From positions 744,001 through 808,000 of the forward strand of contig CAVYTX010000003.1 in NCBI GenBank assembly GCA_963771545.1: a stretch of 64,000 nt of DNA, read 5' to 3'. This document shows positions 1 through 9,669 of the stretch, piece after piece. The position numbers and the translations under genes are program-made. The stretch is from CAKZLS01 sp963771545. GTDB taxonomy: Bacteria > Pseudomonadota > Alphaproteobacteria > Rhodospirillales > Defluviicoccaceae. Under the pieces are notes generated by a model, which worked only from the letters and a program-made list of their open reading frames with translations, was not told the DNA's origin and ran no database searches. Within the stretch, counting starts at the first letter, position 1; each line of letters begins with the position of its first letter.

Positions 1-884
1 GCCATCTCTTCCGGAGATAGGTAGCTAAAGACCTCCAATCCCCCGACATGGTACGCGGTGGTTAAGCCCACGGCGCTCGCGCCCATGTCCAGGTATTGAT
101 CGATGTGCGCATGGATCGCGACCCCGCCGAGCCCGATAACCGCGACATTGTCCGGTAGCATGGCGCGAAACTGTCGAACCTGGCCAAGCGCGATGGGCCG
201 CAGCATCTCGCCGCCCATCTGTCCGAAGGAATCGGTGCCGACGACCGAGCTGCCGTCGGGCTCGAGAAACAGTGTTTTTGGATAGGGTCCGCAGCATACG
301 ACCGCAGTCACCGGGGCATCTCCGCCGGCGCCGATCGCCGCCGCCATGCTTTCGAGCACGGTGGGCTGCATCGGCGAGAACTTGAGCCATAGGCCGCCGC
401 GTTTGCCGTGGAAACGAACGGCTGCCTCGCCGAGCAGATTGGAGAGCGCGGAGGGGTCGTCCGAAAACGTGTGCCTCACGCCTCTCGCGCTCAACAGGCA
501 GGGCCAGACGAGATTCATTTCGACCACGTCCGCGCCGGCGGCGAAAGCGCGCTCGGCGAGATCCAGGTAGTCGTCGGCGTCGTTGCCCGCGACGTTCACC
601 ACCAAGGGCTTCCCCGCTTCGCGCGCGGCGGCGGCCAACGCCGCAAGCTCCGTTTCCCACGCGGCCATCCCCGGATTCGGGAAGCCGAACCCGGTGACCG
701 ACCGGGCGCCGTCGCACCAAAGCACGTCGCCGTTGTCCAGGCCGTAGGGCTCCGTGGTGATGCTGCCCACCACCAGCGCGGCGGACGGCGACGCGAGGAT
801 TTTGCGCGCATCGTCGGGGAACTTGGCGCAGCCCGCGGCGAGGAACAACGGATTCTGTAATGAGATGTTGCCGATTTCGATCAC
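1..884 (-). CDS. dihydroorotate dehydrogenase-like FMN oxidoreductase, C-terminus beyond window
   Basis: The reading frame opens at a GTG (882-884) preceded by AGGAG and stays open to the window edge, giving at least 294 residues. It begins VIEIGNISLQNPLFLAAGC, which resembles the first strand of class 1 dihydroorotate dehydrogenases, followed by VVGSITTEP, VNVAGND, the NLVWPC stretch where the family usually has N-x-S-C-P-N, and late glycine motifs (VIGLGGV, GASAVGLTTAYHVGG) expected for the FMN phosphate site. The family oxidises dihydroorotate or related pyrimidine rings using FMN. The altered catalytic loop (NLVWPC) makes a true PyrD role uncertain, so I give no symbol. It is the last gene of a minus-strand run behind phaC, phaZ and an alpha/beta hydrolase, starting 10 bases after the restored stop of the hydrolase, so it is probably co-transcribed with them. 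Confidence 0.75.
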   Translation of the reverse strand, partial: MIEIGNISLQNPLFLAAGCAKFPDDARKILASPSAALVVGSITTEPYGLDNGDVLWCDGARSVTGFGFPNPGMAAWETELAALAAAAREAGKPLVVNVAGNDADDYLDLAERAFAAGADVVEMNLVWPCLLSARGVRHTFSDDPSALSNLLGEAAVRFHGKRGGLWLKFSPMQPTVLESMAAAIGAGGDAPVTAVVCCGPYPKTLFLEPDGSSVVGTDSFGQMGGEMLRPIALGQVRQFRAMLPDNVAVIGLGGVAIHAHIDQYLDMGASAVGLTTAYHVGGLEVFSYLSPEEM

Positions 885-894
885 GGTGTTTCTC

Positions 895-1753
895 CTATTG
901 AGCTTTTGGTATTGAACGGGCGCCGTCGAAGCGATCCGTGAGCGGTGCGAGAAAGTCCGCGAGCGCGCGGTTGAACTCGTTGGGCTTTTCCATCGGCAGC
1001 GCATGGTGCGAATTCGGGGATGACGACCATGCGGGCATTGGGCAGGCGATCGACGTAAGTCTGCTTCAATTCCACCGGCGAGTAGTCTTGATCCGCCGCG
1101 ATGAACAGCACCGGACAATGGATGTCGCCCAGGCGTTCGACCACGCCCCATCCCGCGAAGATTCCGCGCAGAGACGCGACGTAAACGCGTTTTTCGTTGC
1201 CCGCGATGCGCTCGACGAAGCCGCTGCGCAGATCCCCTTGCCCGGGCTCGGGGAACAGTCGTTTGGCGATCATTTTCGCCATCCTGCGCAATCCCAGCAC
1301 ATGGATGTACAGTAGCCGCACGTACAGCGGAACGCGCTGCTTGAAGGTCCGCGCCGGCACCTCCGGCCCGCTGTTGACAATGGTCATGCTCTTGACCAGC
1401 TTCGGCGCGTCCACCGCGAGCTGGAATGCCACCATGCCGCCGAGCGAAATTCCCATGACATGAACCGGGCCGGTCTCCAGCTTATCGAGCAAGGTCGCCG
1501 TGTCTTGAGCGAAGCCCCCGATGCCGTAGCCGTCGCGGGGCTTGGACGAACGTCCGTGGCCGCGCAGATCGAGGGCAATGACCCGATAGTCGCGGCGAAA
1601 GTACTCGATCTGCGGGCCCCAGTCCTCGCCGCAAGAGCCCAGCCCGTGGATCATCAGCAATGGCTCGCCTTCTCCGGCGATCTCGCAGTACAACCCGACG
1701 CCGTCGACGCGAACCCGGCGCGATTCGGTCCGGGCGGGGCTTTCGCCGGTCAC
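895..1753 (-). pseudogene. alpha/beta hydrolase, frameshifted before the catalytic histidine
   Basis: An alpha/beta-fold hydrolase with the usual landmarks: oxyanion strand LLMIHGLGSCGEDW, the DLRGHGRS turn, nucleophile elbow GISLGG (Ser), and the acid region LFIAADQDYSP. The frame then runs out of family resemblance at about position 1017. Removing one base from the GGGG run at 1016-1019 (plus strand) restores VIPNSHHALPMEKPNEFN, which supplies the catalytic His, and ends at a TAG at 895-897, 10 bases before the next gene. The unshifted frame instead ends at 881. The start chosen is GTG 1751-1753, behind a G-rich stretch; longer starts overlap phaZ. Restored length would be about 285 residues. 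Substrate is not predictable; its place after phaC and phaZ suggests ester or acyl chemistry. Either a real frameshift or a homopolymer sequencing error. Confidence 0.8.
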
Positions 1754-1826
1754 GGGCAACCCCCCGCGCAGCGCACCGCTTCTCCGGCAGTCACTTTGCA
1801 CTCCTTCATGCGATGACGCGGGGCGC

Positions 1827-2699
1827 TCATGCCGGCTCGCCCAGAAAGGCGTCGACCATCTCCGCCACCTCGTCGGCACACGTGAGAACGAACAAGTGAC
1901 CGCAGTCCACCAGCTTCAGGCGGGCATTCGGAATCCGGTTGGCGATCGTCTGCGCGCTCGTCGGCGATACGATCGGATCGTCCGTTCCATGGATGATCAG
2001 CGTCGGCTGCTGGAGCTGGTGCAGCCAGTGTAGGCTGGTCCACCCCATCAAGGCCATCATCTGGTACATGACCGAACCCGCCGCGTCGGCGCCGGACGCC
2101 AAATGCTCTGTCAGGTTGCCGAGCGCCTGAGGATTGTCACGCAGTTTGCCCCCATACATCTTCATGGCGTTGTTGGTCACGTAATCCTTCTCCATGAAGC
2201 GCATGGGATTCATCATGGTCATCATGGCCATGGGGTTGCGGGGAATCGTCATCGAGGTCGGCGAGGTGGCGCCGAGGATCAAGCGCCGACAATGGTCCGG
2301 GCAGGTGCGCGCGAACTGCTGCGCCAGCGCGCCTCCCCAAGAGATGCCGAAAACGTCCGCCTGGGAATGGCCGTAGTGCGCCAGCAGATCGGCCATGGTC
2401 TCGGCCAGGCTGGCCATGGTGAACGGGCGCGAGGGCTTAGGCGACCCCCCGACACCGGGAACGTCGAAAGTGATGACTCCAATCTCGGGATTGAGCACGT
2501 CGATGAAGCCGTTCAAAGCTTCGATTTTTGCGCCTATCCCGCTGAGCAGGATGAGCGGCGGACGCGTTCCCGAGCTCGGCCGCATGGCGGCTCTGAGCCG
2601 GGTCCCCTTCACGTCGATCATCTCGACGCGCAGGGAGGGGTCCCGGCGCCGCTTCTTCTCGTTGGTAATCATCTGGATGGCCCGCAATGGTGTGTTCAT
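1827..2699 (-). CDS. phaZ: intracellular polyhydroxyalkanoate depolymerase PhaZ
   Basis: A 290-residue alpha/beta hydrolase closely resembling the intracellular medium-chain PHA depolymerase of pseudomonads (about 283 residues). Seen: LILLSGIGAKIEAL, ITFDVPGVGGS, the serine nucleophile in GISWGGALAQQFA, the acid in HGTDDPIVSP, and the histidine in DCGHLFVLT. The phrase GWTSLHWLHQLQQPTLIIHG is also characteristic of this family. It mobilises stored PHA by hydrolysing 3-hydroxyacyl ester bonds at the granule surface. The ATG at 2697-2699 overlaps the phaC stop as ATGA, so the two are translationally coupled; the upstream in-frame extension into phaC is not needed. The phaC-phaZ order matches the pseudomonad pha locus. 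Confidence 0.9.
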   Translation of the reverse strand: MNTPLRAIQMITNEKKRRRDPSLRVEMIDVKGTRLRAAMRPSSGTRPPLILLSGIGAKIEALNGFIDVLNPEIGVITFDVPGVGGSPKPSRPFTMASLAETMADLLAHYGHSQADVFGISWGGALAQQFARTCPDHCRRLILGATSPTSMTIPRNPMAMMTMMNPMRFMEKDYVTNNAMKMYGGKLRDNPQALGNLTEHLASGADAAGSVMYQMMALMGWTSLHWLHQLQQPTLIIHGTDDPIVSPTSAQTIANRIPNARLKLVDCGHLFVLTCADEVAEMVDAFLGEPA

Positions 2700-4525
2700 T
2701 CGAAAACGTAAGTGCCGGGCGCATCCGTCAGCGCCGGATGTTGCGCACTTCCGAGTGAGTCCGGCGCCTTCTGCATGTCGCCGGAGCGTTTGGTGATCCA
2801 GTCGCGCCAGTACAACCACCAGCTCGAGTCGTGCTCGGTGGCGCCCGCGAACCAAGCTTCCGGATCCACCGGCTGCTCGGCGCCCACGTGGAATTTCGCC
2901 CTGGGATTGCTCGGTGAAGAGATCATGCTCTGAATGTGGCCGCCATCACTGAGCACGAACTCGCGCTTGCCGCCGAGCAGTTGCATCGAGGCGTAGCAGG
3001 CTTGCCACGGAGTGATGTGGTCGGCCGACCCGGCCATCCAGAACTGGTCGCAATCGATCGCGTCGAGCTGAATCGGTGTTCCGTTCACCTTGAACTCGCC
3101 GCGTGCCATGGCGTTGTTCTTCACCAGATCAAGAATGGCGAGGTGCAGGCCGGCCGCCATGCGAGAGGTGTCCGCGTTCCAGGCAAGCACATCGAAGGTC
3201 GGCGGCTCATTGCCGAGGAGGTAATTGTTGACCCAATAGCTCCAAATCAGATCGTTGGGGCGCAGCATGGCGAAGATCCGTCCCATCTCGGAGCCTTCCA
3301 TCACGCCCTTCGTGGCTGAGTCTAACTTCGCCAGTTCGATCAACCCGGGACCGGAAGCGATGGAGCCGAGTTGCGTTTCCGCGCTGGTGTCGATCATGGT
3401 CACCATCAGCGTCGCCGAATTCACCTTGCGCTCGGCGCGCCCGACCTGACTGGCGAGCAGCCCGGCAACCGTGAGGCCTCCGATGCACCCCCCCTCGATG
3501 TTGCAGTCGGGAGAGCCGGTGATCTCGGAGATCACGTCGATGGCTTCTTCGATCGCCGCAATGTAGGTGTCGAAGTTCCAGTCGCGGTGCTCCTGCGTGG
3601 GATTGCGCCAGCTCAGGGTGAACACCTGCAGACCGGATTCGACCGCGAAGCGGATCAGGCTCTTCTTGGGCGACAGATCGTAGAAGTAGTACTTGTTGAT
3701 TTGCGGCGGCACCATCAAGTACGGCCGGGCATGCACCTCATCCGTCATCGGTGCGTATTGGATCAACTCGAACACCTCGCTGCGATACACGACCTTGCCC
3801 GGGGTGTTGCCCATGTCCTCGCCGACTTTCAGCACCCCACGCTTGACCATCGACGGCATGCCGTTGTTGTGCATGAGGTCATCGACAATGTTGCGCAGTC
3901 CGCGTATCGCGCTCGCGCCCCCGGTCTCGACGTAGCGCTTCAACGCCGCCGGGTTGCTCGGCCAGTTGGAAGGCGCCAGCGCCTCGGTGAACAGCGAGAG
4001 CGTGAAGCGAATGCGCTCGGCTTCCTTGTGATCGACCGGCAATGCATCGACCCAATCCTCGAGGCAATTGCGCACCGACACATGGGTTTGCATCGCCTGC
4101 TTGTACAACGGTTGGTTCGACCAGGCAGGATCGTCGAAGCGGTGATCCCCCTTCGCCGGCGCAAGATCGGATGTCCCGGTGTAGATGCGAAACTGCTCCG
4201 TCCAGAAGCGCGTGATCTTGTCGTAGGTCACCTCCGGCTGCTTGAACATCAGGTTCATCATGCTCTGCACCGCGGAACTGATGTCGCCAAACTGGGTGCC
4301 GGTGAACGGCTGCAGGCCCGATATGTATTGGTAGTCGGCGACTTCCCCGACCGGTGCGACACCTTCGTCGGTTCCGTCCGCGGACTTGCCCGGCGATCCT
4401 CCGCGGGTGAGCGCAGCCACTAGCTGCTGAGCGGCGTCCTGATAGCTCTGCAGGTTGTCCGCGATCTGTTTCGTGACGCCTCCGTTCGCGGTGCTCTTAG
4501 TCTTTTTCGTCGTGTTCTTAGCCAT
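2696..4525 (-). CDS. phaC: poly(3-hydroxyalkanoate) synthase, class II-like
   Basis: A 609-residue PHA synthase. It polymerises 3-hydroxyacyl-CoA into PHA on the granule surface. The lipase-like box is GGCIGG, with the catalytic cysteine replacing serine; the aspartate lies in WMAGSADHITPW and the histidine in DGGHIQSMI. The stretches MRPNDLIWSYWVNNYLLGN and CDQFWMAGSADHITPW are very like the class II (medium-chain) enzymes of Pseudomonas. The Lys/Thr-rich first 20 residues (AKNTTKKTKST) precede a variable N-terminal region. Start at ATG 4523-4525 with a GAGG-containing leader; the frame stays open further upstream but that overlaps the preceding gene. The second residue of the box (G rather than A, Y or F) is slightly unusual. 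Coupled to phaZ by ATGA. Confidence 0.92.
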   Translation of the reverse strand: MAKNTTKKTKSTANGGVTKQIADNLQSYQDAAQQLVAALTRGGSPGKSADGTDEGVAPVGEVADYQYISGLQPFTGTQFGDISSAVQSMMNLMFKQPEVTYDKITRFWTEQFRIYTGTSDLAPAKGDHRFDDPAWSNQPLYKQAMQTHVSVRNCLEDWVDALPVDHKEAERIRFTLSLFTEALAPSNWPSNPAALKRYVETGGASAIRGLRNIVDDLMHNNGMPSMVKRGVLKVGEDMGNTPGKVVYRSEVFELIQYAPMTDEVHARPYLMVPPQINKYYFYDLSPKKSLIRFAVESGLQVFTLSWRNPTQEHRDWNFDTYIAAIEEAIDVISEITGSPDCNIEGGCIGGLTVAGLLASQVGRAERKVNSATLMVTMIDTSAETQLGSIASGPGLIELAKLDSATKGVMEGSEMGRIFAMLRPNDLIWSYWVNNYLLGNEPPTFDVLAWNADTSRMAAGLHLAILDLVKNNAMARGEFKVNGTPIQLDAIDCDQFWMAGSADHITPWQACYASMQLLGGKREFVLSDGGHIQSMISSPSNPRAKFHVGAEQPVDPEAWFAGATEHDSSWWLYWRDWITKRSGDMQKAPDSLGSAQHPALTDAPGTYVFE

Positions 4526-4571
4526 TTTCAACCTCGCTTGACGATGTCTTCCGGACGGCAATGCGAAGACG

Positions 4572-5721
4572 CTAGTCGACCAGCGTCCATTGCCCGTTCT
4601 TGACCTCGAGTATGCGGAACGCGCTGGCGTCGAGGCCCATGTGGTCGTCAGGGGACATATTGTAAATTCCAGTCGTGCCGACGAGGCCGTGGGTGCTCTC
4701 GATGGCGTCACGGACGGCGGCTTTGTCGCTCCCACCGGCGCGTCCGATGGCGTCGACGGCAATCTTGAGCCCGTCGTAGGCGTAACCGCCGAACGTGGAC
4801 GGCGCGTCGCCGTATTTGTCTTTGTATTCCTTGATGTATTCTAGAACGACCTCTCTTTGAGGATCGTCTTGCGGCAGCTTGTCGCCAACGAGCAGGGCGC
4901 CGGCGGTAATCCGCACGCCCTCGGCGGCCGGGCCGGCAAGCTCGATGAATTTGTCCGAAGCGGCGCCGTGGGACTGATAGAGCGGCAGATCGATGCCGAG
5001 TTGGTGGTAGTTCTTGGTCACGATGGCCGGCCCTTGACCAAAGTCGAAATTGAGAACGGCCTGCACGCCGGGGGTATTCCGGATCTTGGTGAGCTGGGCG
5101 GTCATGTCCGTGTCCTTGGGACCGTAGGTCTCGTCGGCGACGACCTCGATGCCCATTTCCGGAGCGACGGCCAAGGTCTGATCGCGGCCGGACTTTCCGA
5201 AGCCGCCGGTGCCGGATATCAATCCGATCTTGGTGATGCCCCGCTTCTTCATGTCCTCGAAGATCTTTTGCGCGGCTTGACGGTCGGTGGCGGGAGTTCT
5301 TGAAAACCCACTTCTTGACCGGATCAACGATCTCCACGGAGCCCGCCAGCGAAATGAACGGCGTTTCCGCGCGCTCCGCGAGGGGAACGGCCGCCATGGT
5401 GGCTCCGGTTGTCGAGCCGCCAACGATGATATCGACTTCGTCGGACTCCAGGAGGCGCTTGGCAAAAGTTCGTGCGTTCTCGGCGCTGCCGGCGTCGTCG
5501 TAGTGGAACAGCTCCAGCTTCTTGCCCGCTATTCCGCCTTCGGCGTTAATCTTGTCGACATAAAGCTGAAGGGTTTTCATTTCGGGATCGCCGAGCAAGG
5601 CGGCGGGGCCGCTCGCGGAGACAAACGATCCGATTTTGATGGTGTCGCCCGCCTGGGCGCCGGCGGTTAACAGCAAAGCCGTGACGGTGGCGGATAGGAT
5701 CCCGAATAACATTTTGCGCAT
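4572..5721 (-). pseudogene. branched-chain amino acid-type ABC transporter substrate-binding protein, frameshifted
   Basis: A periplasmic binding protein of the LivJ/LivK type. A signal peptide is clear (MRKMLFGILSATVTALLLTAGAQAG, quoted here as positions 1-25 of the protein: MRKMLFGILSATVTALLLTA then GAQAG), followed by IKIGSFVSASGPAALLGDP and the IVGGSTTGATMAAVPLAE ligand-binding motif. After KKWVF the frame changes: the remainder (TDRQAAQKIFEDMKKRG through LEVKNGQWTLVD) is in the next frame, consistent with one extra base in 5294-5306, where TTTT and AA runs occur. Restored length would be 382 residues. ATG 5719-5721 has an excellent GGGAGGA leader. No cognate permease or ATPase lies nearby, so it is an orphan binding protein; ligand unknown. 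Confidence 0.82.
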
Positions 5722-5857
5722 TTGTTTTTCCTCCCTCTCGCATACTACAGTTTCAGCGAACCGTTTTCGGTCGCCGGTGGTTGGTGTTTTTCCGGCGGTT
5801 CCACCGGATTAAGTATGACCCATTTGTTGGGACATGGTTCGCGCCGCGCTTTTGAGA

Positions 5858-6598
5858 TTAACGGCGATCACGCCATCCCAACTCGAATTCGAAACTCTCT
5901 TCATAACCGAACACGGTCAACGTAAAGGCGATCTCATCGGAACGATTGAACACGGGAGCGGAAAAGGAGTTCATTCCAGGCATGCGAAGTCCGCGACCGC
6001 GGGCGAGACCACGCTCGCGGACTTCGGAGATGATCTGGTCGACATCCTTTCGAACCTTAATCGCACTCGGATCCAGCGATCGTGACAAAGCCTTCAACTC
6101 TCGTTTCAGAAATGGCTCCGTTTCCGAGGCGGGCAGGAAGGCAAGGAAAGTTCTTCCCGTCGACGAAGCCAAGAGGGGAAAGACGGTTCCGATCCGGGTG
6201 CTCGCGCTGATGGGTTGGCGGCCGGCCTGCCAGTCGATCACGGTCGGCCCGTGAGTGCCCCAAACCGCGATGAACGCGGACTCGTTCACTTGATCGACCA
6301 AGCCGCGCATCGTCGCGGCTCCGATCCTGTTCGCATCTATTCTCGCCATGTACGCCAAGCTGAAATCGAGGCCGTACGGGCCGAGATCATAGCGACCCGT
6401 TCCCGGGTCCTGCATGATCAACCCGCTGCGAATGAAGCTGACCATGTAGCGGTGGACCTTGGCGGGATGCATGTTCGCCGCATCGGCGACCTCGCCGAGG
6501 GTCGCCGGTCCTCCCAAGCCCACCAGTGCTTTAACAACCTCCAGGCCAACCTCGATCGAATTGACCCCCATCCTGTCGTCTAACGCGCCCCTTTTCAT
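5858..6598 (-). CDS. IclR family transcriptional regulator
   Basis: A regulator of about 246 residues. The N-terminal winged helix-turn-helix reads SIEVGLEVVKALVGLGGPAT (first 20) then LGEVADAANMHPAKVHRYM, followed by GLIMQDPGTGRYDLG, the usual IclR wing. The C-terminal effector domain includes STGRTFLAFLP and a late GLRMPGMNSFSAPVF. IclR proteins commonly control aromatic and acetate catabolism. It is divergent from paaG, with about 245 bases between the two starts, and so may control either the paa run or the binding protein and pha genes behind it; the target is inferred. I chose ATG 6596-6598 (MKRGALDDRMG); an ATG at 6683-6685 would add 29 residues with no family resemblance. No recognisable paaX or paaR regulator is present. 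Confidence 0.85.
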   Translation of the reverse strand: MKRGALDDRMGVNSIEVGLEVVKALVGLGGPATLGEVADAANMHPAKVHRYMVSFIRSGLIMQDPGTGRYDLGPYGLDFSLAYMARIDANRIGAATMRGLVDQVNESAFIAVWGTHGPTVIDWQAGRQPISASTRIGTVFPLLASSTGRTFLAFLPASETEPFLKRELKALSRSLDPSAIKVRKDVDQIISEVRERGLARGRGLRMPGMNSFSAPVFNRSDEIAFTLTVFGYEESFEFELGWRDRR

Positions 6599-6843
6599 TG
6601 GAATGACTGTTCGCCTCCAATCTATTTCGTCGTCGGCCGCGCATCGTGATGGGAGCATCGTTTCACACACATTGAGATTTCGCAATGCATAACAAATTTA
6701 ACTAATCCGTAATACGACACTTGACGATGGGATGCAAGTATTGTTTAGTGCCGTTGCGTAACGATTGCGATTGCGGAACATCATTGCGCACGAGAAAAAG
6801 GCGCGCAAGGACGCGAGTCGCGATAAGGGTAGTGAGGGACCGG

Positions 6844-7629
6844 GTGCCTGATCCAATTTTGCTCGATATCCACGCCGGCGTGGCGACCATCACACTCAAT
6901 CGGCCGGAAAGCCTCAACAGCCTGAACGAGGACATGCACGGGCGGTTCGGCGACGCCCTGCGCCGGGTCGGGAAGTCGGAGGCTCGCGCCGTGCTGCTGA
7001 CCGGAGCCGGCCGGGGGTTTTGCGCCGGGCAAGACCTGAGCGACCGCAACGTCCAGCCGCGCGCCGAAGCCCCCGATCTTGGGCGCTCGCTCGAAAAGTA
7101 TTACAATCCGTTGATCCGCAATCTGCAAGGACTGGAAGTGCCCGTCGTATGCGCCGTCAACGGTGTGGCCGCGGGCGCGGGCGCGAATATCGCTCTCGCC
7201 TGCGACATCGTTTTGGCGGCGCGGTCGGCTAGCTTTATCCAGGCGTTTTGCAAGATTGGCCTGATTCCCGACTCCGGCGGAACGTTCGTGCTGCCGCGCC
7301 TGGTCGGCACGGCTCGCGCAATGGGCATGGCCATGTTGGGAACGAAGGTCACGGCGGAACAGGCCGAAGTTTGGGGGCTGATCTGGAAGTGCGTCGACGA
7401 CGAGCGGCTGATGCCCGAAGCGACGGCGTTAACCGCCCATCTGGCCAAGCAGCCGACCAAGGGCCTGAGCCTCATCAAGCGGGCAATGCAGGCTTCGGCA
7501 AGCAACTCGCTCGACCAGCAACTCGATCTGGAACTCGATCTCCAGCGTCAGGCGGGACGAACCGCGGACTATCGTGAAGGCGTGAGCGCGTTCATGGAAA
7601 AGCGCGAACCCGACTTCCGAGGACGGTGA
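6844..7629 (+). CDS. paaG: 2-(1,2-epoxy-1,2-dihydrophenyl)acetyl-CoA isomerase PaaG
   Basis: A crotonase-family enzyme of 261 residues, matching PaaG length. It converts ring-1,2-epoxyphenylacetyl-CoA to the oxepin form, the second step after the PaaABCDE oxygenase, and may also act on later double bonds. Seen: ATITLNRPESLNSLN, the oxyanion loop GAGRGFCAGQDL, AVNGVAAGAGANIALACDIV and IGLIPDSGGTFVLPRL. The acidic residue in GLIPDSGG is the usual isomerase catalytic position. Start is GTG 6844-6846, seven bases after a GTGAGGGA leader; the frame is open upstream to 6721 but that part has no crotonase similarity. It heads the paaGHIJK run, one base before paaH. No separate paaF hydratase is found in the window. 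Confidence 0.88.
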   Translation: MPDPILLDIHAGVATITLNRPESLNSLNEDMHGRFGDALRRVGKSEARAVLLTGAGRGFCAGQDLSDRNVQPRAEAPDLGRSLEKYYNPLIRNLQGLEVPVVCAVNGVAAGAGANIALACDIVLAARSASFIQAFCKIGLIPDSGGTFVLPRLVGTARAMGMAMLGTKVTAEQAEVWGLIWKCVDDERLMPEATALTAHLAKQPTKGLSLIKRAMQASASNSLDQQLDLELDLQRQAGRTADYREGVSAFMEKREPDFRGR

Positions 7630-7630
7630 C

Positions 7631-9160
7631 GTGGCGGCGTTACGGACCGATCGACGGGTGGGCTTGATCGGCGCCGGCACCATGGGCGCCGGCATCGCCC
7701 AGGTTGCCGCCGCGGCCGGTCATCCGGTGCTGCTCTTCGACGTCGAGCCGGACGCGGCGCGGCGCGCGATCCAGAACATCGACTCGGCTTTGCAACGGCT
7801 GGTCGCCAAGGGCAAGCTACCGGACTCGGACAGGGTGGCGCTGATCGGCCGCATTACGCCATGCGAGGATCTCGCCGCCATCGGTTCGGCGAGCCTGGTT
7901 GTCGAAGCCATCGTCGAGGATCTGGACGTCAAGCGACGGGTCTTCGGCGATCTGGAGGAGATCGTCGACGGCGACGCGATCCTGGCTAGTAACACGTCGT
8001 CGATTTCGATCACATCCATCGGCAATGGCTTGCGAAATCCGGAGCGGCTGATTGGAATGCATTATTTTAACCCGGTCCCGCTCATGGCGCTGGTGGAGGT
8101 GGTCAGTGGTTTGGCAACGGCGCCACGGGTGGCCGAAACGGTGTTCGCCACCGCCGAATCCTGGGGTAAGCGCCCCGTTCACACGAAGTCGACACCGGGC
8201 TTCATCGTCAATCGCGTGGCGCGACCGTTCTACGCCGAGGCGCTGAGGGTCCTGCAGGAAGGCGGTGGGGATATCGCCACCTTGGACGCCGTCATTCGCG
8301 AGGCGGGCGGTTTCCGAATGGGGCCGTTCGAACTGATGGATCTGATCGGGCACGACGTCAACTTCGAGGTAACCCGATCCGTCTACAACGCCTACTTTCA
8401 GGACCCGCGGTTTACACCGTCCCTTGTCCAGCAGGAGCTTCTGGCCGCCGGTTTCCTGGGTCGCAAAACCGGCCGGGGCTTTTACCGGTATGGCGATGAC
8501 GCCGAGCGACCCGATCCGAGCACGGCCCCCATGGCTTCGCCGCCAAAGAAAGTAATCGTGCACGGCGACGGCGGCCCGCTGCGGCCGTTGGTGCCGTTGA
8601 TCGAGACCAAACTGGACGCCGCGGTGTCGCGTGCCAATATCGATAAGGGCGACGTTTGGTTGGAATTGGACGAGAGAGTGGCCGTTGCGATCAGCGACGG
8701 CCGAACGGCCACCCAGCGGATGTTCACCGATGGAACGCTGCCTTTGGTGTTGGTGGATTTGGCGCTCGACTATTGCGAGGCGGGACGCGTGGCGCTGGCC
8801 GCCGCCGATCAGACGCCGCCGGACGATCTCGAGAGGGCGGTCGGGTTTTTCCAGTTCCTGGGTAAGACCGTGTCCGTGATCGACGACGTGCCGGGCATGA
8901 TCGTCATGCGCACGGTCTGCATGCTGGCCAATGAAGGCGCCGACGCCGTTTATCAGGGGGTCTGCGGCGCGGAGGCCGTGGATACGGCGATGAGGGGCGG
9001 AGTTAACTATCCGCTGGGTCCGATGGCTTGGGCCGAACGCATCGGGATCGAGCGGATTGTGGCCACGCTGGATAACATGGCCGGCATTTACGGCGAGGAC
9101 CGCTACCGGGTATCGCCACTGCTGCGGCGCCGGATGTTTTCGGGGAGCGTGCTTCTATGA
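7631..9160 (+). CDS. paaH: 3-hydroxyadipyl-CoA dehydrogenase PaaH, two-domain 3-hydroxyacyl-CoA dehydrogenase
   Basis: A 509-residue NAD-dependent 3-hydroxyacyl-CoA dehydrogenase, slightly longer than the E. coli enzyme (475). The Rossmann motif is RVGLIGAGTMGAGIAQVAA at residues 9-27; the catalytic region includes NTSSISIT, GMHYFNPVPLMALVEVV, TPGFIVNRVARPFYAEALR and FRMGPFELMDLIGHDVNFEV. A second C-terminal 3HCDH domain (about 400-500) reads PGMIVMRTVCMLANEGADAV. It oxidises 3-hydroxyadipyl-CoA to 3-oxoadipyl-CoA in phenylacetate breakdown. GTG start, with the stop overlapping the paaI start as ATGA. Confidence 0.9.
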   Translation: MAALRTDRRVGLIGAGTMGAGIAQVAAAAGHPVLLFDVEPDAARRAIQNIDSALQRLVAKGKLPDSDRVALIGRITPCEDLAAIGSASLVVEAIVEDLDVKRRVFGDLEEIVDGDAILASNTSSISITSIGNGLRNPERLIGMHYFNPVPLMALVEVVSGLATAPRVAETVFATAESWGKRPVHTKSTPGFIVNRVARPFYAEALRVLQEGGGDIATLDAVIREAGGFRMGPFELMDLIGHDVNFEVTRSVYNAYFQDPRFTPSLVQQELLAAGFLGRKTGRGFYRYGDDAERPDPSTAPMASPPKKVIVHGDGGPLRPLVPLIETKLDAAVSRANIDKGDVWLELDERVAVAISDGRTATQRMFTDGTLPLVLVDLALDYCEAGRVALAAADQTPPDDLERAVGFFQFLGKTVSVIDDVPGMIVMRTVCMLANEGADAVYQGVCGAEAVDTAMRGGVNYPLGPMAWAERIGIERIVATLDNMAGIYGEDRYRVSPLLRRRMFSGSVLL

Positions 9161-9669
9161 ACGAACACAAGAGCGCCGACGCGACAATCCACCGTTCGGC
9201 GACAGAGGATGAAGCCGCCCTTGCGCGACGCGCGGGCGAAGCCATGTACGCCAACGACGTGGCGGCGCAGAAGCTCGGCATCGTGCTGGAGGAAATCCGC
9301 CCCGGCTATGCGCGAATGCGGATGACCGTGCGCGAGGATATGTTGAACGGGCACGCCATCTGCCACGGCGGTCTCGTTTTCACTTTGGCCGACACGGCGT
9401 TCGCCTATGCCTGCAACAGTTACAACCGCACGACCGTCGCCGCGAGCGCCGCCCTCGAATTCCTCGCGCCTTCCCGCGTGCACGATGTCCTCTCGGCTGT
9501 CGCGGAAGAGCAGCTTCGAGGCAGCAAGCTTGGCATCTACGACGTTTTGATCACCAATCAGAACGGGCAACGTATCGCCCTTTTCCGCGGTCGTTCGTAC
9601 CGCGTGAAGGGCACGGTCGCCCCCGAGGACGCGCCCGACGTCCCAGGCCATTCCCGGAGCCAGCAATGA
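9157..9669 (+). CDS. paaI: hydroxyphenylacetyl-CoA thioesterase PaaI
   Basis: A 170-residue hotdog-fold thioesterase. The diagnostic HGG motif lies in NGHAICHGGLVFTLADTAFA, and the family helix region VAASAALEFLAPSRVHDVL follows. PaaI releases CoA from dead-end ring-hydroxylated phenylacetyl-CoA esters and so rescues the CoA pool of the pathway. The first 30 residues (rich in charged residues, before ARRAGEAMYAN) are a variable extension. It overlaps paaH by four bases at the start and paaJ by four bases at the end, so translation of the three is coupled. Confidence 0.9.
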   Translation: MNEHKSADATIHRSATEDEAALARRAGEAMYANDVAAQKLGIVLEEIRPGYARMRMTVREDMLNGHAICHGGLVFTLADTAFAYACNSYNRTTVAASAALEFLAPSRVHDVLSAVAEEQLRGSKLGIYDVLITNQNGQRIALFRGRSYRVKGTVAPEDAPDVPGHSRSQQ